A stretch of 64,000 bases of DNA from Candidatus Binatus soli (GCA_002479255.1 DLMJ01000030.1:78848-142847); one strand, 5' to 3'. Shown: positions 1 through 8,499, numbered from the stretch's first letter. Program-made: numbers and translations. Notes: generated from the sequence alone by a model not told the origin.

Positions 1-1093
1 GATTGACCACCACGTCGTACGCGTCGATTAGAAAATTCTCGATGGTGTAGGGAGCGATGATGCACAGCGCGCCGGCCGCCACCGGCGAGCCCGGGAACGC
101 GCCCGCCTGGTATGCCATCCAGATTTCGGCGGCGACGAGCTTGCCGTCCTTGGTCGCGCCCATCTTCACTTTGATTTTCGAGCCCGGGGTCGGTCCGCTC
201 GCGCGGAGCACTTCCGAGCGCGACATGACGAGCTTGACGGGGGCGCCGGTCTTCTTCGACAGCAGCACCGAGAGCGGCTCGAGGTAGATGGTGGTCTTGC
301 CGCCGAAGCCGCCGCCGATTTCGGCCGGCACGACTTTGATTTTGCCGACCGGCATCCCCAACACCTGTGCGCTCAGCGAGCGCACGTCGAAGGCGCCCTG
401 GGTCGAGCAGTAAATCGTTGCCTGTCCGTCGGAGTTGTAGATGCCGACGGCGTTGTGAGGCTCGATGTATCCCTGGTGCACCATCGCGGTGTTGAATTCG
501 CGCTCGATCACATAGTCCGCCGCCTTGAATCCGGCGGCGATGTCGCCGCGTTTGAACTGGTAGTGCTGCGCGACGTTGGTCGGCTTGTCGCCTTCCTCGT
601 TGTTGCGCAGATCCTTGAGCAGAATCGGGGCGCCCGGCTTGGTGGCGGCATCGACGGTCATCACGGGCGGCAGCACTTCGTATTCGACTTCGATCAGGCG
701 GAGCGCTTCCTCGGCGATATGCGGGCTGGTCGCGGCGACGGCGGCGATCGCATGGCCGTCATACAGGACCTTGTCGTGCGCGAGGATGTTCATCGACAGG
801 TGCATCGGATTGACCGTCATCTCGCCGGACTGCTCGAGCTTGTTCTCCGCCGCCGGGAGATCCTTCGAGGTAACGATGGCCTTGACGCCGGGGAGCTTGA
901 GCGCCTTGTCGATTTTGATCGATTTGATAATCGCGTGGGCGTGCGGGCTGCGCAGCACTTTGCCGTGCAGCATCCCGGGGAATGCGTAGTCGGCGCCGAA
1001 CTTGGCGCGGCCCGTCACTTTGTCAACGCCGTCGGGCCGAATCGGACGCGTGCCGATGACTTTGAAATCGCGTGTCGTGGTTGATTCCGCCAT
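1..1093 (-). CDS. Molybdenum hydroxylase large subunit (xanthine dehydrogenase / CoxL family), 3' part cut by window edge
   Basis: This is the N-terminal ~364 residues of a molybdopterin-binding large subunit, a family usually near 770 residues. Translation from the ATG at 1093 starts MAESTTTRDFKVIGTRPIRP. It carries the family's alpha/beta hammerhead domain and the glycine loop IGGGFGGK of the first molybdopterin-binding domain. Such enzymes hydroxylate purines, aromatic acids or aldehydes, or oxidise CO, using Mo-cofactor, two 2Fe-2S clusters and FAD. The window ends just before the loop (AYxCSFR in true CO dehydrogenases) that would tell CO dehydrogenase from the others, so substrate cannot be named. 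It is third in an operon after the FAD subunit and the iron-sulfur subunit. Family call is secure; substrate is unknown. Confidence 0.93.
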   Translation of the reverse strand, partial: MAESTTTRDFKVIGTRPIRPDGVDKVTGRAKFGADYAFPGMLHGKVLRSPHAHAIIKSIKIDKALKLPGVKAIVTSKDLPAAENKLEQSGEMTVNPMHLSMNILAHDKVLYDGHAIAAVAATSPHIAEEALRLIEVEYEVLPPVMTVDAATKPGAPILLKDLRNNEEGDKPTNVAQHYQFKRGDIAAGFKAADYVIEREFNTAMVHQGYIEPHNAVGIYNSDGQATIYCSTQGAFDVRSLSAQVLGMPVGKIKVVPAEIGGGFGGKTTIYLEPLSVLLSKKTGAPVKLVMSRSEVLRASGPTPGSKIKVKMGATKDGKLVAAEIWMAYQAGAFPGSPVAAGALCIIAPYTIENFLIDAYDVVVN

Positions 1094-1150
1094 GGCCTTA
1101 CCTCTCGGATCGCCGGTCGTCTCGGTAGTCCTGTCAGTACCGCGATGCTC

Positions 1151-1654
1151 TCATCGTGCGGCCGCTTTGCCTTCGCCCTGCGAGCGAATATCCGCAGCCG
1201 CGTCGAGCACCGCTTTCACAATCTTGTCATAACCGGTGCATCGGCACAGATTCCCGGCCAGCGCGTAGCGAACTTCGTGCTCGGTCGGTTTCGGATTGCG
1301 ATCGAGCAGCGACTTCGCCGAAATCAGGAATCCGGGCGTGCAGATGCCGCACTGCAAGGCCGCGTGCTCGAGAAACTTGTTCTGCAAAACGTGAAGCACG
1401 CCGTTGATGGCGAGTCCTTCGACGGTCACGATGTTCTTGCCTTGAGCTTCGACGCCGAGCATCAGGCACGAGCAGACCGGGCGGCCGTCGACCAGCACGG
1501 TGCAAGCGCCGCAATCGCCGGTCAGGCATCCTTCCTTGGAGCCGGTGAGCTCGAGCACGTCGCGCAGCGTTTCGAGCAGGCTTTGGCGCGGCTCGCACAG
1601 GAACTCGACCGTTTCGCCGTTAATCGTCGCTTCTACCAGTGTCTTTTTGGACAT
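1151..1654 (-). CDS. Molybdenum hydroxylase small subunit, (2Fe-2S)-binding (CoxS-like)
   Basis: 167 residues, the normal length for the family. An N-terminal ferredoxin-type domain holds the cysteine set in KEGCLTGDCGACTVLVDG followed by VCSC. The C-terminal helical domain holds CGICTPGFL and CRCTGY. Together these ligate the two 2Fe-2S clusters that pass electrons from the Mo centre to FAD. The gene lies 32 nt after the FAD subunit and 57 nt before the large subunit on the same strand, so the three are probably one transcript. No twin-arginine signal is visible, which suggests a cytoplasmic enzyme. The substrate is not determined. Confidence 0.95.
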   Translation of the reverse strand: MSKKTLVEATINGETVEFLCEPRQSLLETLRDVLELTGSKEGCLTGDCGACTVLVDGRPVCSCLMLGVEAQGKNIVTVEGLAINGVLHVLQNKFLEHAALQCGICTPGFLISAKSLLDRNPKPTEHEVRYALAGNLCRCTGYDKIVKAVLDAAADIRSQGEGKAAAR

Positions 1655-1686
1655 TGTTCTATATGCCGTTTGTTCGTGGCTGTGAT

Positions 1687-2556
1687 TCAGTTCTTTTTCG
1701 CGCGTTCGGCGGCGATTGAGAGCACCCGCCGCGTGAGCACCGCGGCGATGTGGAGTCGAAATTCCGCCGTCCCGCGCATGTCGTCGATCGGCGAACAGGC
1801 CTCGCTCGCCGCACGTCCGGCGGCCTCGAGGGCCGCGGCGTCGAGTTTCATCCCGATGAGCGCGTCGGCGGCCTTGCTTGCAAGGATCGGAGTCGGCGCA
1901 ACGGCGCCAAGTGCGATCCGCGCCGCCTTCACCTTGTCGCCGTCGAGCGTAAGCGCCGCTCCCACGCCGACGACTGCGATATCCATCTCGTTGCGCGGGA
2001 TGAAACGAAGATACGCGTCGCTCGAATGCGGCGCGGGCGCCGGAACCAGCAATTCGACCAGCAACTCGCCGGGCTTGAGCACGGTGCGTCCGGGCGATAC
2101 GACGAAAGCCTCAACCGGCACTTCGCGCTCGCCATTCGGGCCGACGATTCGGGCGCGCGCGCCGAGCGCCATGAGGGCAGGCGTAGTGTCCGCGGCCGGC
2201 GATCCATTGCACAGATTGCCGCCCACCGAGGCGCGGTTCTGAATCTGCAGCGAGCCGATGAGATGAGCCGCCTCGGTCAAGCCGGGGTAATGACGCCGCA
2301 TCACGTCGCTCTCGCTAATCTCGATGCAAGGCACGGCCGCGCCGAGCCGCAGTCCCTTCTTCGCATCGAAGGAGAGAGTTTGCAGCTCCTTGATTTTCTT
2401 GACATCAACCAGATGCTCGGTGCGGCGGACTCCGGCGCGCAACTGGATGATGATATCGGTGCCGCCGCAGAACGGGCGGGCGTTTTCACCGTGGGTTTTG
2501 AGGATGCTGACCGCCTGATCGAGCGTGGTTGGGGCTTCGTAGGTGATGGCGTGCAA
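1687..2556 (-). CDS. Molybdenum hydroxylase medium subunit, FAD-binding (CoxM-like)
   Basis: About 289 residues of the FAD-binding subunit of the Mo hydroxylase complex. FAD-binding motifs are FCGGTDIIIQ near residue 30 and IGSLQIQNRASVGGNLCN near residue 100. The C-terminal domain is of the CO dehydrogenase flavoprotein type. I chose the TTG at 2556 because GGAGGT sits 9 nt upstream and the protein then begins LHAITYEAPTTL (first residue read as Met), as family members do. An upstream TTG at 2583 would add nine residues. It is the first gene of the three-gene operon. It passes electrons from the Fe-S subunit to an acceptor. Confidence 0.93.
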   Translation of the reverse strand: MHAITYEAPTTLDQAVSILKTHGENARPFCGGTDIIIQLRAGVRRTEHLVDVKKIKELQTLSFDAKKGLRLGAAVPCIEISESDVMRRHYPGLTEAAHLIGSLQIQNRASVGGNLCNGSPAADTTPALMALGARARIVGPNGEREVPVEAFVVSPGRTVLKPGELLVELLVPAPAPHSSDAYLRFIPRNEMDIAVVGVGAALTLDGDKVKAARIALGAVAPTPILASKAADALIGMKLDAAALEAAGRAASEACSPIDDMRGTAEFRLHIAAVLTRRVLSIAAERAKKN

Positions 2557-2611
2557 GACTGGGAGACCTCCGGGCCGGGGCAATTATTACCCGCCTTGTA
2601 CCTTGGATAGC

Positions 2612-2788
2612 CTAGTTGCCGCTGGCTGAAAAGGGGACCGCGGCAGGAGCGCGTCCCGCCGCTCGCTTGCGGGGATGGACCTCGCGCTCGATCCTCGCCG
2701 CCAGCTCGTCTTTGGCTTTTTCGAGTTCGTAGTCGCTCTGCAATCCCAGCCAGAATTCCGCGCTTGCCCTAGATGTCGAATCTGACAT
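2612..2788 (-). pseudogene. C-terminal remnant of a HigA-type antitoxin
   Basis: Reading leftward from 2788, the frame contains TSRASAEFWLGLQSDYELEK and then IEREVHPRKRAA. The first stretch matches the conserved C-terminal part of HigA antitoxins (xxSAEFWLxLQxxYDL). The N-terminal helix-turn-helix half is missing, and the frame runs past the usual end into unrelated residues. The remnant's start abuts the oppositely oriented toxin gene at 2792. Its 3' end forms one copy of an 84-bp repeat found again beyond the antitoxin gene. It looks like debris from an older toxin-antitoxin locus. Confidence 0.7.
2614..2697. repeat. Direct repeat copy A (higA tail) left of the toxin-antitoxin pair
   Basis: 84 bp matching 3496-3579 in the same orientation at about 76 of 84 positions by eye. 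The sequence encodes the HigA tail on the minus strand. The two copies enclose the toxin-antitoxin pair. Confidence 0.85.
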
Positions 2789-2791
2789 AAG

Positions 2792-3142
2792 ATGCAGTCG
2801 GTGACCAAGGCCGGAGACAAACCCTTGGTCTGGCTGCACGGCGAGATCAAGACACCGCCATTTTCCAGAGAAGGCCGAATCGAGACAGGGGTGCTGCTGC
2901 GGCGTTTGCAACAGGGCGAGAATCTTTCCTTACCACATTCGCGGCCGATGGTTGCGATAGGAGCCCGGTGTCACGAACTGAGGGTCGTCGACCGATACGA
3001 TACGTGGCGGATAGTGTATCGAACCGATCCAGACGCCATCGTGATAGTTGACGTGCTCAGCAAGAAAACTCGCCGAACGCCGCGTGAAGTGATCGACCGA
3101 TGCAGGTCACGGTTGCGGCGGTACGACGAACTGGCCGGGTAG
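2792..3142 (+). CDS. Type II toxin, RelE/HigB-like (phage Gp49 / DUF891 family)
   Basis: 116 residues, typical for the family. The start region KPLVWLHGEIKTPPFS and the middle LPHSRPMVAIGARCHELRV, then WRIVYRTD and VDVLSKKTRRTP, follow the DUF891/Gp49-like pattern of HigB-type mRNA interferases. Known members cleave mRNA at the ribosome and are neutralised by the downstream XRE protein. The antitoxin gene follows after 10 nt, in the toxin-first order usual for higBA. No convincing ribosome binding site precedes the ATG, so the exact start is less sure than the family. Confidence 0.85.
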   Translation: MQSVTKAGDKPLVWLHGEIKTPPFSREGRIETGVLLRRLQQGENLSLPHSRPMVAIGARCHELRVVDRYDTWRIVYRTDPDAIVIVDVLSKKTRRTPREVIDRCRSRLRRYDELAG

Positions 3143-3152
3143 GCAATGAGCG

Positions 3153-3485
3153 ATGGAGAAGCGTAAAAGACAGCGATTGGAAAGCGCGGGATGGGTGGTC
3201 GGGAGCACCACCGATTTCCTCGGGCTCAGCGACGAGGAAGCTGCTCTGGTTGAGGTTAAGCTCGGCCTGGCAAGCGCGGTAAGAAAGCAAAGAAGCCGGC
3301 GCCGGATGACTCAGGCGCAGCTAGGCCGCTTGTTGGGTTCCAGCCAGTCGCGAGTGGCGAAAATGGAAGCTGCCGATCCTTCGGTCAGCATCGATCTGAT
3401 GGTGCGATCCCTTCTGCGAATGGGCGCGAGCAGAAAAGACGTAGCTTCCTATATCTCGATGCCAACGCCGCGACGGGCGGCGTAG
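3153..3485 (+). CDS. XRE-family antitoxin / transcriptional regulator
   Basis: 110 residues. A helix-turn-helix of the XRE (lambda Cro/C1) type occupies about residues 45-100, seen in RMTQAQLGRLLGSSQSRVAKME. The N-terminal ~45 residues are variable and carry a short FLGLSDEEAALVEVKLGLA segment often seen in HigA-like antitoxins. It sits immediately behind the toxin gene and is expected to bind both the toxin and the operon promoter. The gene is intact. Eleven bases after its stop begins the second copy of the 84-bp repeat. Confidence 0.88.
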   Translation: MEKRKRQRLESAGWVVGSTTDFLGLSDEEAALVEVKLGLASAVRKQRSRRRMTQAQLGRLLGSSQSRVAKMEAADPSVSIDLMVRSLLRMGASRKDVASYISMPTPRRAA

Positions 3486-3495
3486 CGCAGACCCG

Positions 3496-3579
3496 AGTTG
3501 CCGCCGGCTGAAAAGAGGACCGCAGCAGCCGCGCGTCACGCAGCTCGCTTGCGGGGATGGACCTCGCGCTCGATTCTCG
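3496..3579. repeat. Direct repeat copy B (higA tail) right of the toxin-antitoxin pair
   Basis: Second copy of the repeat at 2614-2697. On the minus strand this copy reads IEREVHPRKRAA followed by TGA, so it keeps what looks like the original higA stop, which copy A has lost. Sequence before this stretch in copy B is not higA-like. Confidence 0.85.
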
Positions 3580-3679
3580 GATTTCGGTCGAAGCTTCAGT
3601 GTATGTGAAGCATCCAATGGACGGCATCAAGCGCCGTGAGTGCCATCGACTGCCCGGCGGCTCTGAGAGCGCGTGCGCG

Positions 3680-4774
3680 CTACCCCTGGAAGCCGAGGCG
3701 GGAGGCGACCTGCGCCGCGGCGAGCGCCAGCGCCGGCGCCATCGGACCCATCAGCGCAAAGCGCGGATCGGTGGTCTGCCCGCGCACGTAGCGCACGTAG
3801 ATTTGCTCGACGACGGTCGCAGTCTTCCAATGCGCCCACGCCCAGTAAAACGGGATGCCGCTCACGTCGCGGCCGGTGCGGCTCGAATAGCGATGCACCA
3901 GTTCGTCGCGGCTCATGAAGCCGGGCCGCAGCGTATGCGGCTCGCCGTGGGAGGTCACCAGCAGTTCCACCGGGTCGCTCTTCTCGCGCCAATAGCCAAT
4001 CGCGATGCCGAGATCGACCAGCGGATCGCCGATGGTGGACATTTCCCAGTCGAATACTCCGACTACCTCGCCGTGATTGACGGCGCCGAGCATGATGTTG
4101 TGCAGGTAGAAGTCGTTGTGCACGAGCACCGGCGGCGGCGACACCGGCATGTTGTCGAGAAACCAGGCGCCGAGCTTCTCCATCAGCGGCACTTCGCGCG
4201 TTTTGGCCTTCTCCCATCGCCCCATCCATCCGGTGATCTGGCGCTTTAAGAATCCGTCGGGCTTGCCCAGCGAGCCAAGTCCAATCGCCGCGTAATCGAC
4301 GTCGTGCAAATCGGCCAGCGTATCGATAAATCCTTCTGAGATTGCGCGAAACGTCGCCGGATCGGCGCCGAGCTCCACTGGCAGCGGCTCACGATTTTTG
4401 ATGACGATCCCGGTGCGCCGTTCCATCACGAAAAATGGCGCGCCGACGATCGACGCGTCGTCGCTGTAGAGCATCGCGCGCGGCGCCGGCTTGAAGACTT
4501 CCCACAGCCGCGAAAGCACCTTGTACTCCCGGCCCATGTCATGCCCGCCCACGGGCAGCGGCCCGAATGGCGGCCGGCGCATCACCCATTCGCGGTCGCC
4601 GAAGCGCAGCAGGTAGGTCAGATTCGACGATCCGCCGCGAAACTGCTGGACGGTCAGCGGCGCGTCGGCGCCGGGAATCTTGCCGCGCAAGTAGGCGGCG
4701 AGCTTTGCCCAGTCGAGTTGCTCCTCGTCGCGGACGTCGCCAAATTCGGGGACGATTTCCACCGCTTCAGCCAT
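3680..4774 (-). CDS. Aminoglycoside-phosphotransferase-fold kinase (ACAD10/11 kinase-like)
   Basis: 364 residues with a protein-kinase-like APH fold. Visible motifs are GGSSNLTYLLRFGD (nucleotide loop), VHNDFYLHNIML (catalytic HxDxxxxN) and VFDWEMSTIGDPLVDLG (Mg-binding Asp). This subgroup is not a drug-resistance enzyme. It resembles the kinase part of ACAD10/ACAD11, which phosphorylates 4-hydroxyacyl-CoA before elimination. The neighbouring gene 48 nt upstream on the same strand is an acyl-CoA dehydrogenase, the partner half of ACAD11. The pair therefore probably works on hydroxylated fatty acids, which is an inference from family and context. Confidence 0.85.
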   Translation of the reverse strand: MAEAVEIVPEFGDVRDEEQLDWAKLAAYLRGKIPGADAPLTVQQFRGGSSNLTYLLRFGDREWVMRRPPFGPLPVGGHDMGREYKVLSRLWEVFKPAPRAMLYSDDASIVGAPFFVMERRTGIVIKNREPLPVELGADPATFRAISEGFIDTLADLHDVDYAAIGLGSLGKPDGFLKRQITGWMGRWEKAKTREVPLMEKLGAWFLDNMPVSPPPVLVHNDFYLHNIMLGAVNHGEVVGVFDWEMSTIGDPLVDLGIAIGYWREKSDPVELLVTSHGEPHTLRPGFMSRDELVHRYSSRTGRDVSGIPFYWAWAHWKTATVVEQIYVRYVRGQTTDPRFALMGPMAPALALAAAQVASRLGFQG

Positions 4775-4822
4775 GTGCGCGACGCGGGACCATCCAGATC
4801 GCTTGCCGGATCACTTGCGAGC

Positions 4823-6013
4823 TCACTTGTACTTGCGCAGTTCGCGGCGAGCGATGGTCATGCGATGCACTTCGTCGGGGCCGTCCGCGATTCGGAGCGA
4901 GCGGCTGTCGCGCCACATCCGCGCAATCGGGATGTCGTCGCTGACGCCGGCCGCGCCGAACACCTGGATGGCGCGATCGAGCACGATCATCACCATGTTC
5001 GCGCACATCACTTTAATCATCGAGATCTCGTTGCGCGCTTCGCGCTTGCCCACGGTGTCCATCTTCCACGCCGCATGCATCACCATCAGGCGGCATGAGT
5101 CGATCTCGATTCGCGAGTTGGCGATCCACTCCTGGATGTTGGCCTTGTCGGCGAGGAAGCTGCCGTGCGTGAAGCGCGTGTTCGCCCGCTTGCACATCAG
5201 TTCGAGCCCTCGTTCGGCGACCCCGATGATTCGCATGCAGTGGTGGATGCGTCCCGGGCCCAGCCGCGCCTGCGCGATTGCGAAGCCGCCGCCTTCCTCG
5301 CCGAGTACGTTGGTCAGCGGCACGCGGCAGTCCTTGTAAATTATCTCGCAATGCCCGCCGCCGCCGGAGTGGCCCATCACCGGCACGGGGCGAATCAGGT
5401 TGAATCCGGGAGTGTCGGTCGGAACGATTATCTGGCTGGCGCGGCGATGCGGCGCCGCGTCGGGGTCCGTCACGACCATCGCGATCGCGAAGCTCGAGCC
5501 AATCCCATTGGACGTGAACCACTTGTGGCCATTGATCACGTAGTCGTCGCCGTCGCGAACGGCGCGGGTCTTGAGCTGGGTCGGATCGGATCCCGCAGTA
5601 TCCGGCTCGGTCATCGAGAAGCAGGTGCGCATCTCGCCGTCGAGACACGGCTGGAGCCATTTCTTTTTCTGCTCGGGGGTGCCGAACTCGGTCAGGATTT
5701 CCATGTTGCCGGTATCGGGCGCCATGCAGTTGAACGCGCGCGCGCCAATCGGGCTGCGGCCCATCAGCTCGCACAGGGGAGCGTACTCGTAATTCTTGAG
5801 ACCGGCGCCGAATTTTTCGTCGGGCAGAAAGAGGTTCCAAAGACCCTCGGCCTTGGCTTTTTTGCGGACATCCTTGAGGCATTGGGGCTCGGCATGTCCA
5901 CTCTCGCCCATCTCGCGCTGAACTTCCTTTTCGATGGGAAAGACGTACTGGTCCATGAAGTCGGAGACACGCTTGCGCAACTGTTCGGTTTTGGGGGTCA
6001 GCGAAAAGTCCAT
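4823..6013 (-). CDS. Acyl-CoA dehydrogenase (ACAD10/11-like)
   Basis: 396 residues from MDFSLTPKTEQLRKRV. GAGG about 8 nt upstream favours this ATG at 6013 over an in-frame start at 6049. FAD and substrate motifs are FSMTEPDTAGSDPTQ near residue 135 and GHKWFTSNGIG near 165. The C-terminus has the DGPDEVHRMTIAR signature of the ACAD10/11 group. The enzyme oxidises acyl-CoA thioesters with FAD and hands electrons to ETF. It precedes the phosphotransferase gene by 48 nt, so the two reproduce as separate genes the kinase-dehydrogenase fusion known from eukaryotes. Confidence 0.92.
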   Translation of the reverse strand: MDFSLTPKTEQLRKRVSDFMDQYVFPIEKEVQREMGESGHAEPQCLKDVRKKAKAEGLWNLFLPDEKFGAGLKNYEYAPLCELMGRSPIGARAFNCMAPDTGNMEILTEFGTPEQKKKWLQPCLDGEMRTCFSMTEPDTAGSDPTQLKTRAVRDGDDYVINGHKWFTSNGIGSSFAIAMVVTDPDAAPHRRASQIIVPTDTPGFNLIRPVPVMGHSGGGGHCEIIYKDCRVPLTNVLGEEGGGFAIAQARLGPGRIHHCMRIIGVAERGLELMCKRANTRFTHGSFLADKANIQEWIANSRIEIDSCRLMVMHAAWKMDTVGKREARNEISMIKVMCANMVMIVLDRAIQVFGAAGVSDDIPIARMWRDSRSLRIADGPDEVHRMTIARRELRKYK

Positions 6014-6125
6014 TTCGATCCTCGCGAGGTCCGGTGATTTGTATCGCAACAGGTAACCCAGATCGCCAATAAATGAAAGCGATCGCGAATTGGGCCGATG
6101 GCCCGCGACGACGGGCGCCGCGAGG

Positions 6126-6866
6126 CTACGCGCCGGGTTTGCGCATCACGTAAAAGACGTATCCGTAGGCGCCGTGATACGCGCGGAAGAGATCGTACTC
6201 GCGATCCGCCTCGTCGAGGGTTGCGAGGACCTCGCGATCGCCGGCGTACTTTTTCCTCAGCTCCGCAACCCGCATCTCGCCCGGCCCGTAGTAGTTGTGC
6301 CAGTCCTGCACTGGAAACACGAACCGGCCGGCGTCCACGTACCCCGCTTCCGCAACAATCTGGCAGTTGCGCTCGATCGATCCCATGCCGGGATAGCTTC
6401 GCGCCCAAAATGCAACCGCTTCGGCGGGCGGATCGGGCGCCAACCACGTCAGTTCGGAGACGGCGATCCATCCGCCGGGCTTGAGGAACCGCCGCCACGC
6501 GCCAAGGCCGGCGGCGAATCCCGCGATATAGATGGCGCCCTCCGACCAGATCAGATCGAACGACGCGTCGGCGAAATCCATATCGAACATCGAAGTGTTG
6601 ATCGTCGTCACCTGCGGGATAACTCCAGCCGCGCGGGCGCGTTCGGTCAGTTCATCGAGGAATCGCTGGCGGACATCGACCGCCACAATCCGGCCGCCGG
6701 TGGCGCGTGCAAGCTCTATAGTCTGCGCGCCGGGACCGCATCCGACGTCCAGAATTCGCGGACGCGCCGGCAGCCCGCGGACCAGGCCGAGCGCGCGCAG
6801 CGTTGTCTCGGGGGAGCCGGGGGCCTGTCGCGGCAGGCCCTCGGTCAACTCGCGGAAGATACTCAT
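6126..6866 (-). CDS. Class I SAM-dependent methyltransferase
   Basis: About 246 residues from the ATG at 6866 (MSIFRELTEGLPRQAPGS). An in-frame TTG at 6905 would add 13 residues, and neither start has a clear ribosome binding site. Motif I is RILDVGCGPGAQTIELA, with an acidic motif II at GRIVAVDV and a post-motif SFDLIWSEGAIY. The fold is the Rossmann methyltransferase type that takes the methyl group from S-adenosylmethionine. The substrate cannot be told from sequence. It may belong to the same minus-strand group as the acyl-CoA dehydrogenase 112 nt downstream. Confidence 0.88.
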   Translation of the reverse strand: MSIFRELTEGLPRQAPGSPETTLRALGLVRGLPARPRILDVGCGPGAQTIELARATGGRIVAVDVRQRFLDELTERARAAGVIPQVTTINTSMFDMDFADASFDLIWSEGAIYIAGFAAGLGAWRRFLKPGGWIAVSELTWLAPDPPAEAVAFWARSYPGMGSIERNCQIVAEAGYVDAGRFVFPVQDWHNYYGPGEMRVAELRKKYAGDREVLATLDEADREYDLFRAYHGAYGYVFYVMRKPGA

Positions 6867-7153
6867 CGCGAACGGGATACTGCCGCCGGACGCGGGGGAA
6901 CTCAAACGCCCGGACTATCAGTCACGCGGCTTGTCGGCGGCAAAACGCAACCGAACGTGCGTTGCGCGCGTACGCGTCGGGAGCCCAGCTCTGGTTCGTA
7001 GCCGGCATGTATTTAACTATAGTTAATCATCGCCGCGATGCAACAGCTTTGTTGTCTCACATATGGACCCCGCGCGCGTGCAAGGGCGAGGAACGGCTGA
7101 GGGGAAACGGGTTGCGGTCATATTCGTTCGGGCTAGTAGCCCGGATAAAGTGC

Positions 7154-7738
7154 TTATCTCTTGCGCCGAGGCGTCCGTTTATTCTGCGGCGACTGGGGCG
7201 TCGTTTGGTTCCCGGGCTTCTCAGATGCGAGCGGTTCACGAGAATAGATTGTCAACTGTTCCTCGGGATCGGTGGCCTGATATTCGCGTTCGGTCGGGGC
7301 CTCCATTTCCTCGGGCAGGGTCCATTGTTGATCGAACGGCGCAATGGTGGTTCCTTCACCCCAGCCGCCTCTGGCGCGATGGAGCCCTTGCTGGCAGTCG
7401 ACGCAGTACGATGCGAAGGGGATCGCCATCAGACGCTCGATCGGAATTGCGCCGCCGCATTTGAGGCATCGGCCGTACTTGCCTGCGTCAAGCCGTGCGA
7501 ACGCCTCATCGAGGTACCTGAGTTTCTCTTCCGCGCGCGCGATCAGTCCGGCGTGAGTTTCGACCTCTGCGGTCGTGCGCGCCGACTCCATCTCGTCCTC
7601 GGGCTCTAACTCCTGCTCTTGCTCCTGATCTCTTCGGAGGTGTCTTATTCTCTGCTGGGCTTCGTTTCGGAGCCGGGTCAGCAATTCTCGAAGCATCTCG
7701 CGGCCGTCGGTCCGGTCGGTCTTTAATTCGTCACTCAT
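7154..7738 (-). CDS. TraR/DksA-type C4 zinc-finger protein
   Basis: 194 residues. A charged coiled-coil-like stretch with many Glu/Gln (EQEQELEPEDEMESARTT) is followed by YLDEAFARLDAGKYGRCLKC and YCVDCQQ, giving a CxxC-CxxC zinc site at about residues 96-120. DksA-like proteins bind RNA polymerase through the secondary channel and adjust stringent-response transcription. The C-terminal ~70 residues (PTEREYQATDPEEQLTIYSR and a basic end) lie outside the known domain. The gene faces the stress-type block at 8.0-12.4 kb. Whether it is a true DksA regulator or one of the many TraR-like proteins is not decided. Confidence 0.85.
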   Translation of the reverse strand: MSDELKTDRTDGREMLRELLTRLRNEAQQRIRHLRRDQEQEQELEPEDEMESARTTAEVETHAGLIARAEEKLRYLDEAFARLDAGKYGRCLKCGGAIPIERLMAIPFASYCVDCQQGLHRARGGWGEGTTIAPFDQQWTLPEEMEAPTEREYQATDPEEQLTIYSREPLASEKPGNQTTPQSPQNKRTPRRKR

Positions 7739-8067
7739 CTTGCCACTCTCTCCGATGCCGGCTTTCTCTCACTCCGGAAGCGCCGGAGCGTGCCGCTGTT
7801 TTTCTTCTCGCACTTCCCTTGACTAAAGTGTGTGATTGGAATCGTTGAATGGACCATCCGCCTGACTCGATTCGTTATTTTACTCCATTATCCAAGCGAG
7901 GGTTCCGAATGATCGCTCCTTAACGTCACGTACGGAACACCTGCTGCGGCAGTTGCCCCAAAAGCGATCCTGCGGTCACCCCCGAATCGGACACGGGTGG
8001 TAGAATGCGTAGAGGAAACGTGTCGTGCTCTACTGAATTACAAGAGCACTCAAGGGAGATATTCATC
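7739..8067. other. Intergenic region between divergent genes
   Basis: This 329-base stretch separates the TraR/DksA gene from the DUF2267 operon and must hold both promoters. A TTGACT at 7819 could be part of a -35 box on the plus strand, but no good -10 at normal spacing is evident. GGGAGAT before the ATG at 8068 is the ribosome binding site of the next gene. No RNA gene or repeat is apparent. Confidence 0.5.
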
Positions 8068-8499
8068 ATGCAAGATCAGGCATTCTTCAAAGATGTGATG
8101 GGGCGCATCGGATGTGACCTGCGTCGCGCGGAGGGGCTGACTTTCGCGGTCTTCCAGGAACTGCGCGATCGGATCACGCCGAATGAAGCGTTGCATGTCA
8201 ACGCGCAACTCCCCAAGCGCCTCAAGATGATGTCTCTGGAGCACCCCGATCGCAAGGTCCATCGCGTCAGCGGGGATCAGTTCATATGGGAAGTGCGCCG
8301 GATGGCCGGACTCAGCGATGATGCGGAAGCGGAACGTGCGGTATCGGCCGTTTTCGCGGGATTGCAGAGGCTGCTCAGCAGCCCGACAGGCCAGGAAGGC
8401 GAGGCGTGGGACGTGATGAGCCAGCTTCCCAAGGACCTGAAGAAGCTGTGGGTCGAGGCGCAGCGCCAGCATCAGACGGTCAATCCATCCGGGGTCTAG
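8068..8499 (+). CDS. DUF2267 domain protein
   Basis: 143 residues from MQDQAFFKDVMGRIG. The ATG at 8068 has GGGAGAT upstream, while an ORF start at 8005 has none. The protein has the DUF2267 pattern with two similar helical halves, LRDRITPNEALHVNAQLPKR and EGEAWDVMSQLPKDLKKLW, each resembling the other. The function of the domain is unknown. Such genes often sit beside stress and heat-resistance genes. The BON-domain gene begins 10 nt after its stop, so the two are likely cotranscribed. Confidence 0.85.
   Translation: MQDQAFFKDVMGRIGCDLRRAEGLTFAVFQELRDRITPNEALHVNAQLPKRLKMMSLEHPDRKVHRVSGDQFIWEVRRMAGLSDDAEAERAVSAVFAGLQRLLSSPTGQEGEAWDVMSQLPKDLKKLWVEAQRQHQTVNPSGV

Noticed and set aside
1..1093. 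Assigning the large subunit as aerobic CO dehydrogenase (CoxL)
   Set aside because: The active-site loop that defines CO dehydrogenase lies beyond the window edge, so the substrate cannot be decided.
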